Assembly: GCA_030248215.1 (NCBI GenBank)
Contig: JASANG010000335.1
Span: forward strand, 1 to 64,000
Origin: Enoplolaimus lenunculus
Taxonomy: Eukaryota; Nematoda; Enoplea; Enoplida; Thoracostomopsidae
DNA: 64,000 bases
Reading direction: 5' to 3'
In this document: positions 37,474 through 47,523 of the stretch, in pieces
Layout of the letters: each line of letters opens with the position of its first letter
Position numbering within the stretch: position 1 is the first letter of the stretch
Made by a program: the position numbers and the translations under genes
The notes under the pieces: generated by a model
The model's database searches: none
Seen by the model: only the letters and a program-made list of their open reading frames with translations
What the model was told of the DNA's origin: nothing

Positions 37474-38594
37474 CCATCCGCTAACAATTTTTTCATTATT
37501 TAATAGCACAAATTTATATACAGTGAATTAAGTAGCAGCGGACCAGGAAAATGTAACGCACAATATAACCTGCAATTGAAGCAAACGGTCACTAAATTTA
37601 CCAAATTTTAGATTTTTAAATATTTTAATGAATTTTATAATTTATTTACCAACGAAACATTGTCATCTTATAAAAAGAGTTGAAACTTTGAACAAGTCCG
37701 CGAACTAGTTGCAATTGCAATTTTACTGCAAGTTAGACTGCAACTCAATTCCAACAAACGAAGCACCACAACTTTGTGTAACATACTAAACTGGTCAAAT
37801 TCAAATTAGGAGTTTTGCTGAAAAAACTTACTGATTGTTTGCATTTACCTGCAGTGATGACAGTTTTTGCAACAATTTCTGTAATGTTTGCAATTTCTGC
37901 TAATTTCGGCAATTTGGTCTCAACGTCATATTATTGCTCGTCTGTGCAATTGTACACAAAGGCCAAATTGTGAACTAATCAACAGGCATTGGTGCTACAG
38001 AAAATCGGAATAATACATCTACACGATTTTTGCTGATATCAGCAACTCGCAATCGAGCTCAAAGCGATTTGATTTTGAAAAATTGCTAAAATTAACAGGT
38101 ATGCATTTATTTAATTTTAAGTGTGAAGCAATGAGAGAAATAGCAAACGCAGTTAACAACAAGACAACACTTTCGTTATCTAAACAGGCGAATTTATTAG
38201 GCGCAACAATGTATATGTGTTACAGACATATAACTTCAAATAAACATGGATTATTACTTTGACGAAACATTTAGATTGATCCTATGTAATCACAAATCAG
38301 ACGCCTACAAGCATCTGAATTTGGGTTTTAAATGCCTTAAGCATAAAGGATGGCATAATTTCTACCAAAATAACCATACAGTGTAGACATGCGTATGGTG
38401 AAGACAGCATTTTCAAGTAGTTTCAGGGCAACAACACCAAGTTTCCAACGTCCACAGTTAATGCTGTCGAAATTTTTACACGATTCCTAACCGCAGTCTG
38501 TAATTAGCAATCAGAGATCATACTGGATAACTTTTTGAGTGCACTCGCAGCGCGGCGGTCATCAAAAGCCGGGACCAATAGTGGAGGGCGGCGA
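37474..38594. other. Upstream region of the membrane-protein gene
   Basis: AT-rich, with a cluster of GCAATTT/TGCAATTG words near 37700-37930. A 34-codon open frame starting at 38390 lies just upstream of the gene and could be a 5' leader frame. No core promoter motif stands out. Confidence 0.3.
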
Positions 38595-39974
38595 ATGATG
38601 CGAGGGGATAGGCAACAAGCATTTGATGCCTTGCTTACAATATTTGACGATATGATTATTGCAGCAGATGATTTACGAGAAATGAAAGCTTCCCTTCATA
38701 CTGTTGAATTTTGTGTTTTATTATTGACTGCACTTGTTTACGTCGCAGTTGCATTAGGAATAGTTGTGTTGTTATGTCGGTTTTGTACCCGGAGACGTCG
38801 GAAACGCCAGCGAAATCATTATATATCTGGCGGAAACGGGACCGGCAGCGTAGAAGCCGGTGGCATCGGCAGCGTTCGGAGAGAATCAGGTCCATATGGC
38901 GCATCAGGGGGTGGGGGCAATCCAATCGGGGGTCAGTATTATCAAAAGACTCCTCCAGTGCCTGGGGGGTCTTCTGGAGTAGGGCAAGTCGGAGGACCTG
39001 GACATCATCATATGTCGAATCATAACTATCAGTTACAGTCAACTTTAATTGCTTTAGATAAAGGGGGCAATGCGGGGGGAAGTGGAATCCCTGGAGGGAA
39101 TGGGCCTCACGAAGGTGCTGGGGTCACTCAACGGGTTCCTGTGAGCGCGTTGAGGAACGCGTCTTCGCCACGAGCTGTCACAGCAGTCGGAGGCGGTGAT
39201 GGGAAGCGGACGACTTTTGGGGATTTGCCAAACGATCACGAACACGATAACAATAGCGATGACGTCATCGAAACGATGACGAACGCATCAGATAAAGCGC
39301 AACAACAACAGCAACACAGTATCTTAACACCACAAGTGAAAATAGCTGATAATCCAGGAAGCAGTAGTCGAAGCTTCGACAAAACCAATGAAACTGGTAG
39401 TTTTGGTCATGATGAAGAATCAATTTCATCCCGCGGAGACGAGGCCCAAGATATACTGACCCCACCATCCCTTGACAGATACAACATGCCGCCGTTAGGG
39501 CCGCCTGCTGTCCTGCCAGTGGGCGACGGTCCGCCGTTTCCTCCACCCACGAGCTCAGCCGCAATTCCTGGATCGTACTTCAACGGTGACGGCGGCCCAA
39601 GGACTAGTTTAACTGAACAACTGAGAACTGGAGATAGGCTGCCAACCCCGCGTGAACCCAGTGATTTTCAGATTTCAACCAGAGGCGGGGGCACAACTGT
39701 ACCTCCCTATGAACAACAAATGGGGCATTTACCGAATACACCGTATATGACCGGATATATGTCGTCACCATCACATCGTCCGTTTTCGAATCGTGTTGCA
39801 AATCCAGGACAGCCCCTGGGGGTAGGCACTCCCATGGCCCCCCAGAGCGTGGTCGCTACTGTTGGAAGCGGTACCGGGGGTCAATTAACGTCGACGGCAA
39901 CAACGTCTGGCATTACTGATCATGTAACGTATCACAAAAGTTATATGTTGACAATGGCTGAAAATGTTGTTTAA
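38595..39974 (+). CDS. Single-pass membrane protein with disordered cytoplasmic tail
   Basis: Not recognised as a known family. The first in-frame ATG gives 459 residues; the frame stays open about 60 bases upstream, and CACTCGCAG at 38542-38550 could be a splice acceptor, so this may be the last exon of a longer gene. Residues 1-36 are short and acidic (FDDMIIAADDLREM). Residues 37-63 are one strong membrane segment (from VEFCVLLL to LLCRF), followed by RRRRKRQR, a stop-transfer signal that puts the rest in the cytoplasm. The remaining nearly 390 residues are Gly/Pro/Ser-rich and low in order, with a QQQQQ run, a PP-rich stretch (PPFPPP) and the C-terminus MAENVV. No enzyme or receptor domain is visible. 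Coding sequence is much more GC-rich than its flanks. That it is a signalling or scaffold membrane protein is inference. Confidence 0.8.
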   Translation: MMRGDRQQAFDALLTIFDDMIIAADDLREMKASLHTVEFCVLLLTALVYVAVALGIVVLLCRFCTRRRRKRQRNHYISGGNGTGSVEAGGIGSVRRESGPYGASGGGGNPIGGQYYQKTPPVPGGSSGVGQVGGPGHHHMSNHNYQLQSTLIALDKGGNAGGSGIPGGNGPHEGAGVTQRVPVSALRNASSPRAVTAVGGGDGKRTTFGDLPNDHEHDNNSDDVIETMTNASDKAQQQQQHSILTPQVKIADNPGSSSRSFDKTNETGSFGHDEESISSRGDEAQDILTPPSLDRYNMPPLGPPAVLPVGDGPPFPPPTSSAAIPGSYFNGDGGPRTSLTEQLRTGDRLPTPREPSDFQISTRGGGTTVPPYEQQMGHLPNTPYMTGYMSSPSHRPFSNRVANPGQPLGVGTPMAPQSVVATVGSGTGGQLTSTATTSGITDHVTYHKSYMLTMAENVV

Positions 39975-40092
39975 GCATTGGTTTTAGCCTCTTCCATATC
40001 GCTATTCCTGCTTGTAATCGGAATCTGAAATATTCGAATTTAGCACCCGTAGAAAAGATTGATTTGAACCGAGCGTGCAGTCAGCAACAGCT

Positions 40093-40098
40093 ATTAAA
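40093..40098 (+). terminator. Possible polyadenylation signal (ATTAAA)
   Basis: ATTAAA about 120 bases after the stop of the membrane-protein gene, the nearest accepted hexamer variant. Confidence 0.35.
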
Positions 40099-40544
40099 AT
40101 ACTGCCGGGTATGAATATTGATAGATTTCATAATTGGTGCTATTAATGAAAATGACACACGAAATCAAACAACTAATTTCAAGCCGTTCATATGATGTGT
40201 TTCGTTTGTAAATTAATAGTTTTCAACGGAATATGATGAGTTCCCTTGGCATGTACAAGAGGCCGTATTACCTGGAAACTTGAATGTATAAGCCTTTCTA
40301 TAGTTTTATCGTAGCGACAATTATATTGACGCTTTCGGGCAACGGCTATGTGAACAAGTAAACGCGAACTGTGTACGCGAAATATAATACGCCTGACAGA
40401 CGTCATGGATTCCTCTGGTTCAAGTATTGGTCAGTGTCGTATTGTCGAACGCTGTCAATTTTCATCCAAGAGTATCGCAGTCGTAGAACAAATTCTATCT
40501 AAACATCTGATCTCAGATGAACAAACAGTACTCATGCACCGGCT

Positions 40545-40708
40545 CGAAGCCAGTTCACATTGCTAGGAGGGGATAAAAAAATTTTAGGAGGGGCATTCAA
40601 GGATTTTTAATGATTTACAAGCAAGGTTGAAAATTTTCTAGGAGAGAACAAAATGTTTCCAGGAGGAGCTGAACCCTCCCTGGCTCCCCCTTGGCTACGG
40701 GCTGCGCA
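40545..40708 (-). repeat. Dispersed repeat, GTAGCCA family
   Basis: Reverse-orientation, well-kept copy: CAGTTCACATTGCTAGGAGG, AATGATTTACAAGCAAGGTT, GAAAATTTTCTAGGAGAG, GGAGCTGAACCCTCC, CTTGGCTACGGGC. Confidence 0.75.
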
Positions 40709-40922
40709 TCCAAGAACAGGTTAATAGGCTTTACGGAGATATAGACATTTCGTGCAGTTCATACGGTAAATAACACCATTCAGCCACGACGATGTTTCTT
40801 CAAAAGATTACCAGTATTTAATACGGTGCCAATCGTACCATGGTCAATCACACTACTGGTAACCAGAATATTAATTGAACCTGAAATTGGTGAAGTACTG
40901 CAAACTGATTATTAAATATTTT

Positions 40923-41120
40923 GACCAATGTTACTTTTAGGGGCGTAACAGTAGATTAAGCGTATTCCTAAGCCTAAGCCTAAGCCTAAGCGTTGTAAAA
41001 ATGTGTTCCTAAGCCTAACCTAAGTCTAAGCATAAGCAAAAAAAATGTAATCTAGAATCTAAACCTACTCTTTTTTTAGACCCAACAGAAACGTTGACGC
41101 CCTTTAAAGTAACATGGGCC
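40923..41120 (+). mobile_element. TTAGGC-core MITE, complete, perfect 8-bp TSD
   Basis: Left end GACCAATGTTACTTTTAGGG, right end CCCTTTAAAGTAACATGGGCC. Identical octamers AATATTTT flank it at 40915-40922 and 41121-41128. The core reads CCTAAGCCTAAGCCTAAGCG, a GTTGTAAAAATGTGTT spacer, then a second weaker block, then TGTAATCTAGAATCTAAACC. It sits about 950 bases beyond the membrane-protein gene. Confidence 0.92.
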
Positions 41121-41800
41121 AATATTTTTTGCTGAACTTTTGGTTTTTGGATATCGACGCATGATGAAATAAGGGTAAACTGCAAGTTGGATAGGAAACA
41201 TATTAAGCTTCAGAATGATTATGATCGTTATTGATCGTGGACAATATTTTTAGGGTGTAGTTGTTTAGTTCTTCCCACACTTATATTTATTATTTTGTTA
41301 AGGTTAAGTTTAGGCTAAGGCTTTCTCTTGCGCTAAGAGTTGTTAAGGCTATAGTCCTTAAAATTAGTATTGTCGTCCGTCGTCCTGTTCCGTGGTCCGT
41401 CAATGTATAGTATGGTAAGCGCATTGTTCGCGTACAACATAGCAAGATGACGGACTGCGATATACCGCGCCGTACGACAGGTATAGCGACATCCGTAGAA
41501 AGAGACTATGTTATTAACCCACAGTGGCAGGGGTGATTTGTTGTGGGTCATGTAAACAAGTATCCGTTTAAGAAGTACAATCATCGTATGAATGTTATTA
41601 AACGTAACTGAAGTTAGAGTGTCTTGAGGGGTGCAGCGCGAAGGCATTAAATTTCTGTATGATTGAAGTAGGGGCGTATACAACGAAGGAATAACTTATA
41701 TTCCTTCTCGAAATTTCTGTACGAAATCACTACACTTCTATTAATAAGTTTGTAATAATATCTTCTGAATTGTAAAGGTTAAAAAATTTGTTCAACAGTA

Positions 41801-41942
41801 AGTGGGTCCATAAAAAGTAGTTTTAGATTCTAGATTACATTTTTTGCTTAGGCTTAGAAACTCATTTTTGGAACCCTTGGCTTAGGCTTAGGCTTAGGAA
41901 TACGCTTAATCTACTGTTACGCCCCTTAAAGTAACATTGGCC
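41801..41942 (-). mobile_element. TTAGGC-core MITE, 5' truncated
   Basis: Inverse orientation. The right end (GCCCCTTAAAGTAACATTGGCC in two parts) is complete and the core has CTTAGGCTTAGGCTTAGG; the left terminal repeat is missing. The sequence after the element (AAACTATCTTTAA...) is shared with the copy at 49868 for about 80 bases, so the two derive from a duplicated segment. Confidence 0.82.
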
Positions 41943-42047
41943 AAACTATCTTTAAAACAAACAGTGAAACGAAGTTGAATGTTTAATTTAATAGGTTAAA
42001 CCAAAGAATTACTTTCAATGGCAACAAAAAATGTCAGTAAACCACTA

Positions 42048-42298
42048 TTGGCTGGGTCTCCGAAACCCTACTTAAGTACAACTTAGTACTAAAAGTACGG
42101 GCTAAGTAATTTATGACAATAGGTCACATAGGCGTTTGTTTGTTCTTGGTCAAAAATTTACGTAATTACTTAAGTCGGTGACTTTAAGTAATTACTTAAG
42201 TCGGTGACTTTAAGTAATTACTTAAGTCGGTGACTTGAAGTAGTTACTTAAGTATAACTTAAGTAACTACTTAAGTAAGATTTCAGAAACACAGCCAA
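42048..42298. mobile_element. Foldback MITE with ACTTAAGT core, TA TSD
   Basis: Inverted ends TTGGCTGGGTCTCCGAAA and TTTCAGAAACACAGCCAA, flanked by TA on both sides. The interior repeats the palindrome ACTTAAGT with a 27-base unit (TCGGTGACTTTAAGTAATTA) reiterated three times, so the whole element can fold on itself. A partial relative lies near 60370-60455. Confidence 0.8.
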
Positions 42299-42778
42299 TA
42301 ATTTATAAAACGGTGCTGCTAAGTACTCAAAATAAAATTAGAAAAACTTAGAAAACAGCAAAATTTGACCCTAAAGTTAAATGAATTGGTTGCTTTACGA
42401 CATTATGTTCCGTTCATCAGCGTGTTCTATATATGTCGTCTGACGGTATTCTGCAACGTGCAACCGAAGGCGAAAAAAGCAGGAGCCGGAGGTTAACAAA
42501 TTTTGTCGGAGTCGTAGATGAAGCAAAATTAGAGGTGAAATAGTGAAGGAAAGGAAACTCGCGAGCGAAGTAAGCCACAAACAAGACGCAATTTTAGAGT
42601 TTCTAGCGAAGCGACAAAAAGCCAGCCAAACACAATGAAGGCTGTGAGCAGTGGCGGATCCACGGGGGGCCACCCCGGCCGTTCCCCCCCCCCAACAGCA
42701 TCTCGACAAAAATTATATAGTGTCAATTGCTGTTCTACGCTGTTTATTTCTCTGTTTTATACACAATAGTATAGTAAG

Positions 42779-42959
42779 CACGCTTTAAAGTTTCTTGGCC
42801 CTGGAGTCAGTTATGCGCTACAAATAGGGATAATAGACATTTATGGACTCTAAACAAGGGTTTAAGGACTCTACCCGCTTACGGATTCTTATCAGGGATA
42901 CGGACTCCTATTAATTGGGACTCAAAATGGGGACCCCCCTCTTATTTGGGTCATTACAG
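42779..42959 (+). mobile_element. 3' part of TA-duplicating MITE
   Basis: Matches the right part of the 24881 copy, including AGTTATGCGCTACAAATAGG, ACGGACTCCTATTAATTGG and the end GGGTCATTACAG, followed by TA. The left terminal repeat is absent. Confidence 0.75.
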
Positions 42960-43538
42960 TATGGGTCAAAAATAAGTTTATTACCTGTGAAGTTTTGCCC
43001 CCCATTTTGAGATCCTGTATCCGCCATTGGCTGTGAGGTGAAATAGACAAGGAAGAAAAATTTGTGAGCGAAATGAGCGAGAATTCAGACATTATTTTGC
43101 TATAATTACGACAAATTTTTATTTTCGCGTGACTCCAAGGGCCAGTGAATATTTTCACCCGGCACCCGGTTTCCATACGGAAAATTTAATTTGTTATCCG
43201 CTGGTAAATAAACGCAGAATAGCGTTACCCGCGATCCACCTTGCACTCACCTTAGTTTTTCTTCTTTGTTCCGAAAAACATGTCTAATTCTTCGATGTGT
43301 TGATGTTACAAAAATGCTTGACCTTATTTCAGTCGCAACTAACTCAACAAGCAGCTGACAGGTAGCACCCGGTGTGAAAAATACAAGAGAATGAGGTCAA
43401 CAATTTTTGCCGAAATTGAAAACGAAGTTTACTAGCTTTTCAAGAGATATCCCGAAGCTAAAATTTCAAAGATTGCGTCCAAGTATATAAACTGAACTAA
43501 ACGTCATAACTCAGTCGCCCTTTGTTCGACCACAAATG

Positions 43539-43635
43539 CTTGTTTGTTTGTTTGTTTGTTTGTTTGTTGATTTGTTTTTAGTCGTTTGTTTGTTTGTTTT
43601 TTGTTTGTTTGTTTGGTTGGTTGGTTGTTTCTTTG
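43539..43635 (+). repeat. TTTG/TTGG microsatellite
   Basis: Imperfect tetranucleotide run (TTTG)n passing into TTGG units, interrupted twice. Confidence 0.95.
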
Positions 43636-43759
43636 GTTTACCAGCGCTTTAAAATTTCTTTACCCATGTGTATACTCGCGTCAAATTTTTGTAACTGGCT
43701 TGCGTTTACTCACACGTTCCTAAACGTAGATATTCGCTCCCCCGCTCCGATAATTTAAT

Positions 43760-43950
43760 GGTCAATGTTACTGTTGGGGCGTTACCGTAAATTAAGCGTA
43801 TTCCTAAGCCTAAGCCTATAAGCCTAAGCGTTGCAAATGTGTGTTTCTAAGCCTAAGCCTAAGCCTAAGCCCAAGCAAAAAATGTAATCTAGAAACTAAA
43901 CGTACTTTTGTACAGACCCACCAGAAAGTTGGACGCCCCTAAAATGGTAG
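43760..43950 (+). mobile_element. TTAGGC-core MITE, 6/8 TSD
   Basis: Left end GGTCAATGTTACTGTTGGGG. Two CCTAAG blocks flank GCGTTGCAAATGTGTG. The right end GGACGCCCCTAAAATGGTAG has lost some bases. Octamers AATTTAAT and GATTTAAA match at six of eight. Confidence 0.8.
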
Positions 43951-44063
43951 GATTTAAAAAAAATTTAAGGAAAATTTATACTGTGCCTCTGTAAAATTTC
44001 TCTGCATCTTTATTAACAGTTGCCGTATTGTATGGCACCGATGAACAATTTATGGCTAGTGTA

Positions 44064-44263
44064 CACTGCAAGAAATCGTGAGTCAAATTGACTCCTTCCG
44101 AAATAGGCTTTTCCTGACTACACAAATTCAGTCAAAATTCGACTTTGCTAGAGTCAAATTGAGTCGAACTTGACTCTGGCCGATTCAAATTTTGACCCAG
44201 TTTGTGTAGTCAGAAAAAGCTTATTTCAGAGACAGTCAATTTGACTCACCATTTATTGCAGTG
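44064..44263. mobile_element. Long-palindrome MITE with GAGTCAA core, TA TSD
   Basis: Ends CACTGCAAGAAATCGTGAGT and ACTCACCATTTATTGCAGTG pair with each other and TA flanks both sides. Pairing continues inward (AAATAGGCTTTTCCTGACTA with TAGTCAGAAAAAGCTTATTT), so nearly all 200 bases form one hairpin. The centre repeats GAGTCAAATTGAGTC. Confidence 0.85.
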
Positions 44264-44265
44264 TA

Positions 44266-44448
44266 TAGGACAGAGCAGTAACTGTAGTGTAAGCAAATTC
44301 TCAAGCGTAAACTTAAGCCCAAGCCTTAGCGCAAGAATAAACATGTACCTAAGCCTACGCCTAAACAAAAAATTATACTCAAAAGTTTAATCTAATTCTA
44401 TTGCACTTCTGCGTAGAAACTGTTCGCCCCTGATCTTTTACATTGGCT
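44266..44448 (+). mobile_element. TTAGGC-core MITE, left end lost
   Basis: Starts within a few bases of the palindromic MITE's right end. Contains CAAGCGTAAACTTAAGCC, TACCTAAGCCTACGCC and the right end CTTTTACATTGGCT. The left terminal repeat has been lost, perhaps when the neighbouring element inserted. Confidence 0.65.
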
Positions 44449-45561
44449 CAATTTATAAAATCAAGTCTTTGATATGCGGCACCGAACAGCAATTATAGCG
44501 ACATCGTTACTCTACAAAAAGACAAGCTTCCAACAAGAAACGCAACTCGAGCTGACCACAAAGTATTTTTGTTGACTAGACAGTTCCGGTTCAGGATACT
44601 CTCATCGTGTAGGACAGAGGTGGAACTGGAGTCTGACGTCCCGTGGATACCACGAGGCCCCGTAGATATTGGCTTTGGGCGGTACAACGTATCTTCGTTA
44701 AATTATTTTTAATTTCTGGCTCGAAAACACATTGTGAGCTTCAGACGCGGCAACGCTGATGGAATACGCCATCCATTGTCTCCTGTTTCCCCGACTGGTA
44801 TACAGAAACTACTTTTATCTGTAATTGTCGTTTAAAAAAGAAACAATGCATCTTTGCCACCATTTAGACCAAATAGACATTCACACCGGTTCACATCTGA
44901 ACTAGCACCGAGAACCAGTTTTTTGGTTTTGTTTAAATAATATATTTTACCCATGAGATTCAAATATATTGCCAAATTTATTTTTTTTTTGCTTAATGTG
45001 ACACCACAATTTATCTGGCAATTGTTCACCCTTTTAGATGTATTTTTTAGGTTTCTGGTTTTTGCGGTTTGTCTACATTCATTTTATTGGAACTTTTCTT
45101 GCGATTGGTGCCAACTTGAGATCATATCCATAGCGGAAGGTTAAACGTCTGCTAAGATATTGTTAACCTTTTACCATACATAGTACGCGGTTAGCAACTA
45201 AGTGTCAACGCACAACACGTGATGGCCTCCATCGGGTCCGAGCTCCAACCTAGGGTACATATTCTTTCATAGTCAGATTTAAATCATAATTGTCTTAAAT
45301 TTCAGACACGATTTCGTTAATTTTAAGACAATTTAACATGCGTATGAAAGCGGATATTGGAATAATTCCAAATCAGTCAAAGAAGAACGCTTTCCGAAAT
45401 AAAGCACTATGTAATAACCTATAACCTACCTACAGATGTTAAATTTTAGTAATTATTGATAAAGAAATCTCAGAATGCCAATTATAGGTGAAATTTAGAA
45501 TTACAAAATATTCCATAAAGTTTTAGTTACAACAGAAATTGTGTTATATTAATACGACCAA
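44449..45561. other. Region upstream of the secreted glycoprotein gene
   Basis: At 45168-45250 TTAACCTTTTACCATACATA, CAACACGTGATGG and GGGTCCGAGCTCC resemble a fragment of the piggyBac-like tRNA-carrying MITE. The last 120 bases before the gene are very AT-rich; no TATA box can be singled out. Confidence 0.4.
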
Positions 45562-46623
45562 ATGGCCAGATTAATATTGAGTTTGTCACTTTTTCTACTA
45601 CCCAGTATTCAAACTGTGACCTGTCTATTGAGTTTTTGGTTGCCATCAACCTCAAACGAAAATTTTACCGGAAGACTTTTTAACATTTTCGCCAGTAATA
45701 CAAAATATACTAACACTGAAAGCAGTGCACTGAATCGAAACAACACAGTAAATACAAGTTCAACATTTCAAAGACCAATCGCTGTAGAATATACTCATGC
45801 TACTGTTGTAACTTCTGCAGTCCAACTGATCTCTCGCAGATTTCTGGAGAACACAACTTTAGTTTCTTCCAAATTGCCTCCAGTTGAACTCAACTCAGCT
45901 AAAATTTCATCATTCAACTCGACTGAAACTGTTTTGAACTCGTCTTCAACTGAACTTAAGTCTAATGAATCCATGTGGTCAAACTCATTTGAACCGATTG
46001 GACTAAATTTGAAGGAAATTCCGTCATTCAACTCAACTGAAGCTCTTTTGAAGTCAACGTCGATTGTGCTCAACTCGACTGAGATCGTGTCGTCCAACTT
46101 AATTGCTACTTCAGTAAAGCCACCTTTAGTTGATGTCAACTTGAATGAAACTATGTTATTAGGTTCAACAGCAATAACCTCTTTGAACATACCGTCAAAC
46201 AAACTCAACTCGACTGAAAGCGTGCCGTTTAACTCAACAGGAACTCCTATGAAGTCACAGCCTGAATTGAACACGTCATCGACCTCAACTGAAAAACAAC
46301 ATCAAACGTCAATCGAAGGAGAAATTACGTCGTACGGTCAAGTGTTCACAGTTCCACTCAGCGAACTTTTCGTATCGAGTCATTTAGACGTCCCGAACGG
46401 ATTCACGTGGCTCAACCCGGATGCTCCCAATTATGAACAGGCGTTTAAACCGAAATCACGTCGAACGCAAAGAAAATGGTGGCAATTTTCAATGGTTGAA
46501 GTCCCGTTCAACGAGTTAATGATTGTTCATCGAATGGAACGCGCATGGCTCCTTACAAATAGGAAGTTGTGGAAAACGTTTCTGGAACCGAAACGGTATT
46601 TACGAAATAACGGAACCTTCTGA
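45562..46623 (+). CDS. Secreted N-glycosylated protein with repeat region, novel C-domain
   Basis: Not recognised. ATG start, 353 codons, no intron seen. Residues 1-22 form a signal peptide (MARLILSLSLFLLPS). Roughly residues 95-250 are an imperfect repeat region rich in Asn, Ser and Thr: units of about 20-30 residues built around LNSTE and SFNSTE, giving more than a dozen NxS/T glycosylation sequons. The last 100 residues are different: ordered, aromatic and basic, with two internal look-alike motifs, VPLSELFVSSH and VPFNELMIVH, which suggest an old duplication, and a WLNPDAPNYEQAF segment. The mature chain has almost no cysteine. The open antisense frame over 45795-46274 follows from the codon pattern of the repeats. 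Role unknown; cuticle, mucus or cell-surface coat are guesses. An ATTAAA follows 36 bases after the stop. Confidence 0.8.
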   Translation: MARLILSLSLFLLPSIQTVTCLLSFWLPSTSNENFTGRLFNIFASNTKYTNTESSALNRNNTVNTSSTFQRPIAVEYTHATVVTSAVQLISRRFLENTTLVSSKLPPVELNSAKISSFNSTETVLNSSSTELKSNESMWSNSFEPIGLNLKEIPSFNSTEALLKSTSIVLNSTEIVSSNLIATSVKPPLVDVNLNETMLLGSTAITSLNIPSNKLNSTESVPFNSTGTPMKSQPELNTSSTSTEKQHQTSIEGEITSYGQVFTVPLSELFVSSHLDVPNGFTWLNPDAPNYEQAFKPKSRRTQRKWWQFSMVEVPFNELMIVHRMERAWLLTNRKLWKTFLEPKRYLRNNGTF

Positions 46624-46659
46624 CGGAAATTTATAGCGTGACACGTCAACGTTATAATA

Positions 46660-46665
46660 ATTAAA
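46660..46665 (+). terminator. Polyadenylation signal (ATTAAA)
   Basis: Close downstream of the glycoprotein stop codon, at usual metazoan spacing. Confidence 0.55.
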
Positions 46666-46865
46666 GTCTCCCCTTAGTTGAAGGATGGAAAACTTGACTT
46701 GATCCGCAGGCTCGATATGCAAGAGAGTTGTGCTTATAAAGCCAATTTCGAAGTGACGTGGCCAGAGTTCTATTCTCTTAAAAGTGGTTGTTTAATTTTT
46801 CTAGCATGGCTTATTGTCCTTCCGATATACAAACGCGGGTTGCTAAGCTTGCTTCAAGCGTGCGG

Positions 46866-47025
46866 GGCACGGACATCGCTGTCATGCTGTGCACGTGACT
46901 CAAGAACTAGTGCAGCGCACTCGTGTGAACTCGTACTATCGCACTCGTTCCACACTAGTGCGCGCAATGGTTCTTGTTCTTTACTCACTTGCGGAGCAAG
47001 TCAGCGATGCTCTCGTGCTCGCACT
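46866..47025. mobile_element. GC-rich foldback element
   Basis: The left arm (GGCACGGACATCGCTGTCAT, CTCAAGAACTAGTGC) pairs imperfectly with the right arm (GTTCTTGTTC, AAGTCAGCGATGCTCTCGTG). The arms are about 75 bases each with a short centre. It is clearly more GC-rich than its surroundings. A 190-codon open frame across it is an artefact of the repeat. Confidence 0.6.
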
Positions 47026-47523
47026 CGCCTGCCGTGCTACAACAATATGTTATGGTGCGGTATGTGTCGGCTACCCGTGGTCAAATTTGTTAAGAAATGG
47101 GGCTTTAGCGAAGTGAAATTTTTTACCCCTATTGTTTGTGACGAATCAAAATTGGAATATGTTGGTATTCGCGCTATTACTGAAAATTATTTGAAAAATA
47201 TATATTATGATGCATGCGTTGTCCATAGGCATATTTGTCCGGAAATGTAGCTTTGAACTGGTGAACACATTTGAGACTTGAATTTTATGCAATCATAGCC
47301 GATTGTCTTAAATATGCTAAGAATAAAAACTGACCATCTCGTTCAATTGACGCAAGAAAGTCAATACTTGCTTTTCCGACAATTACGTCTTGCAAGTTAC
47401 TTATCTTATAAATTTGTACCATTACTTTTTTTGAATAAAGTCATCTAACTTTGAAATAGATAAACGCACAAATGTCTAGGTTTTTTAAAGACTGTGAATC
47501 TCTGAAATTAAATATTTCAGTGT

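Noticed and set aside
38656-39564. Open frames antisense to the membrane-protein gene
   Set aside because: Shadows of a GC-rich sense coding region; no support of their own.
45795-46274. 159-codon antisense frame
   Set aside because: Produced by the periodic codons of the sense glycoprotein repeats.
46678-47250. 190-codon open frame after the glycoprotein gene
   Set aside because: Much of it is the GC-rich foldback element; the start is a TTG and the composition is erratic.
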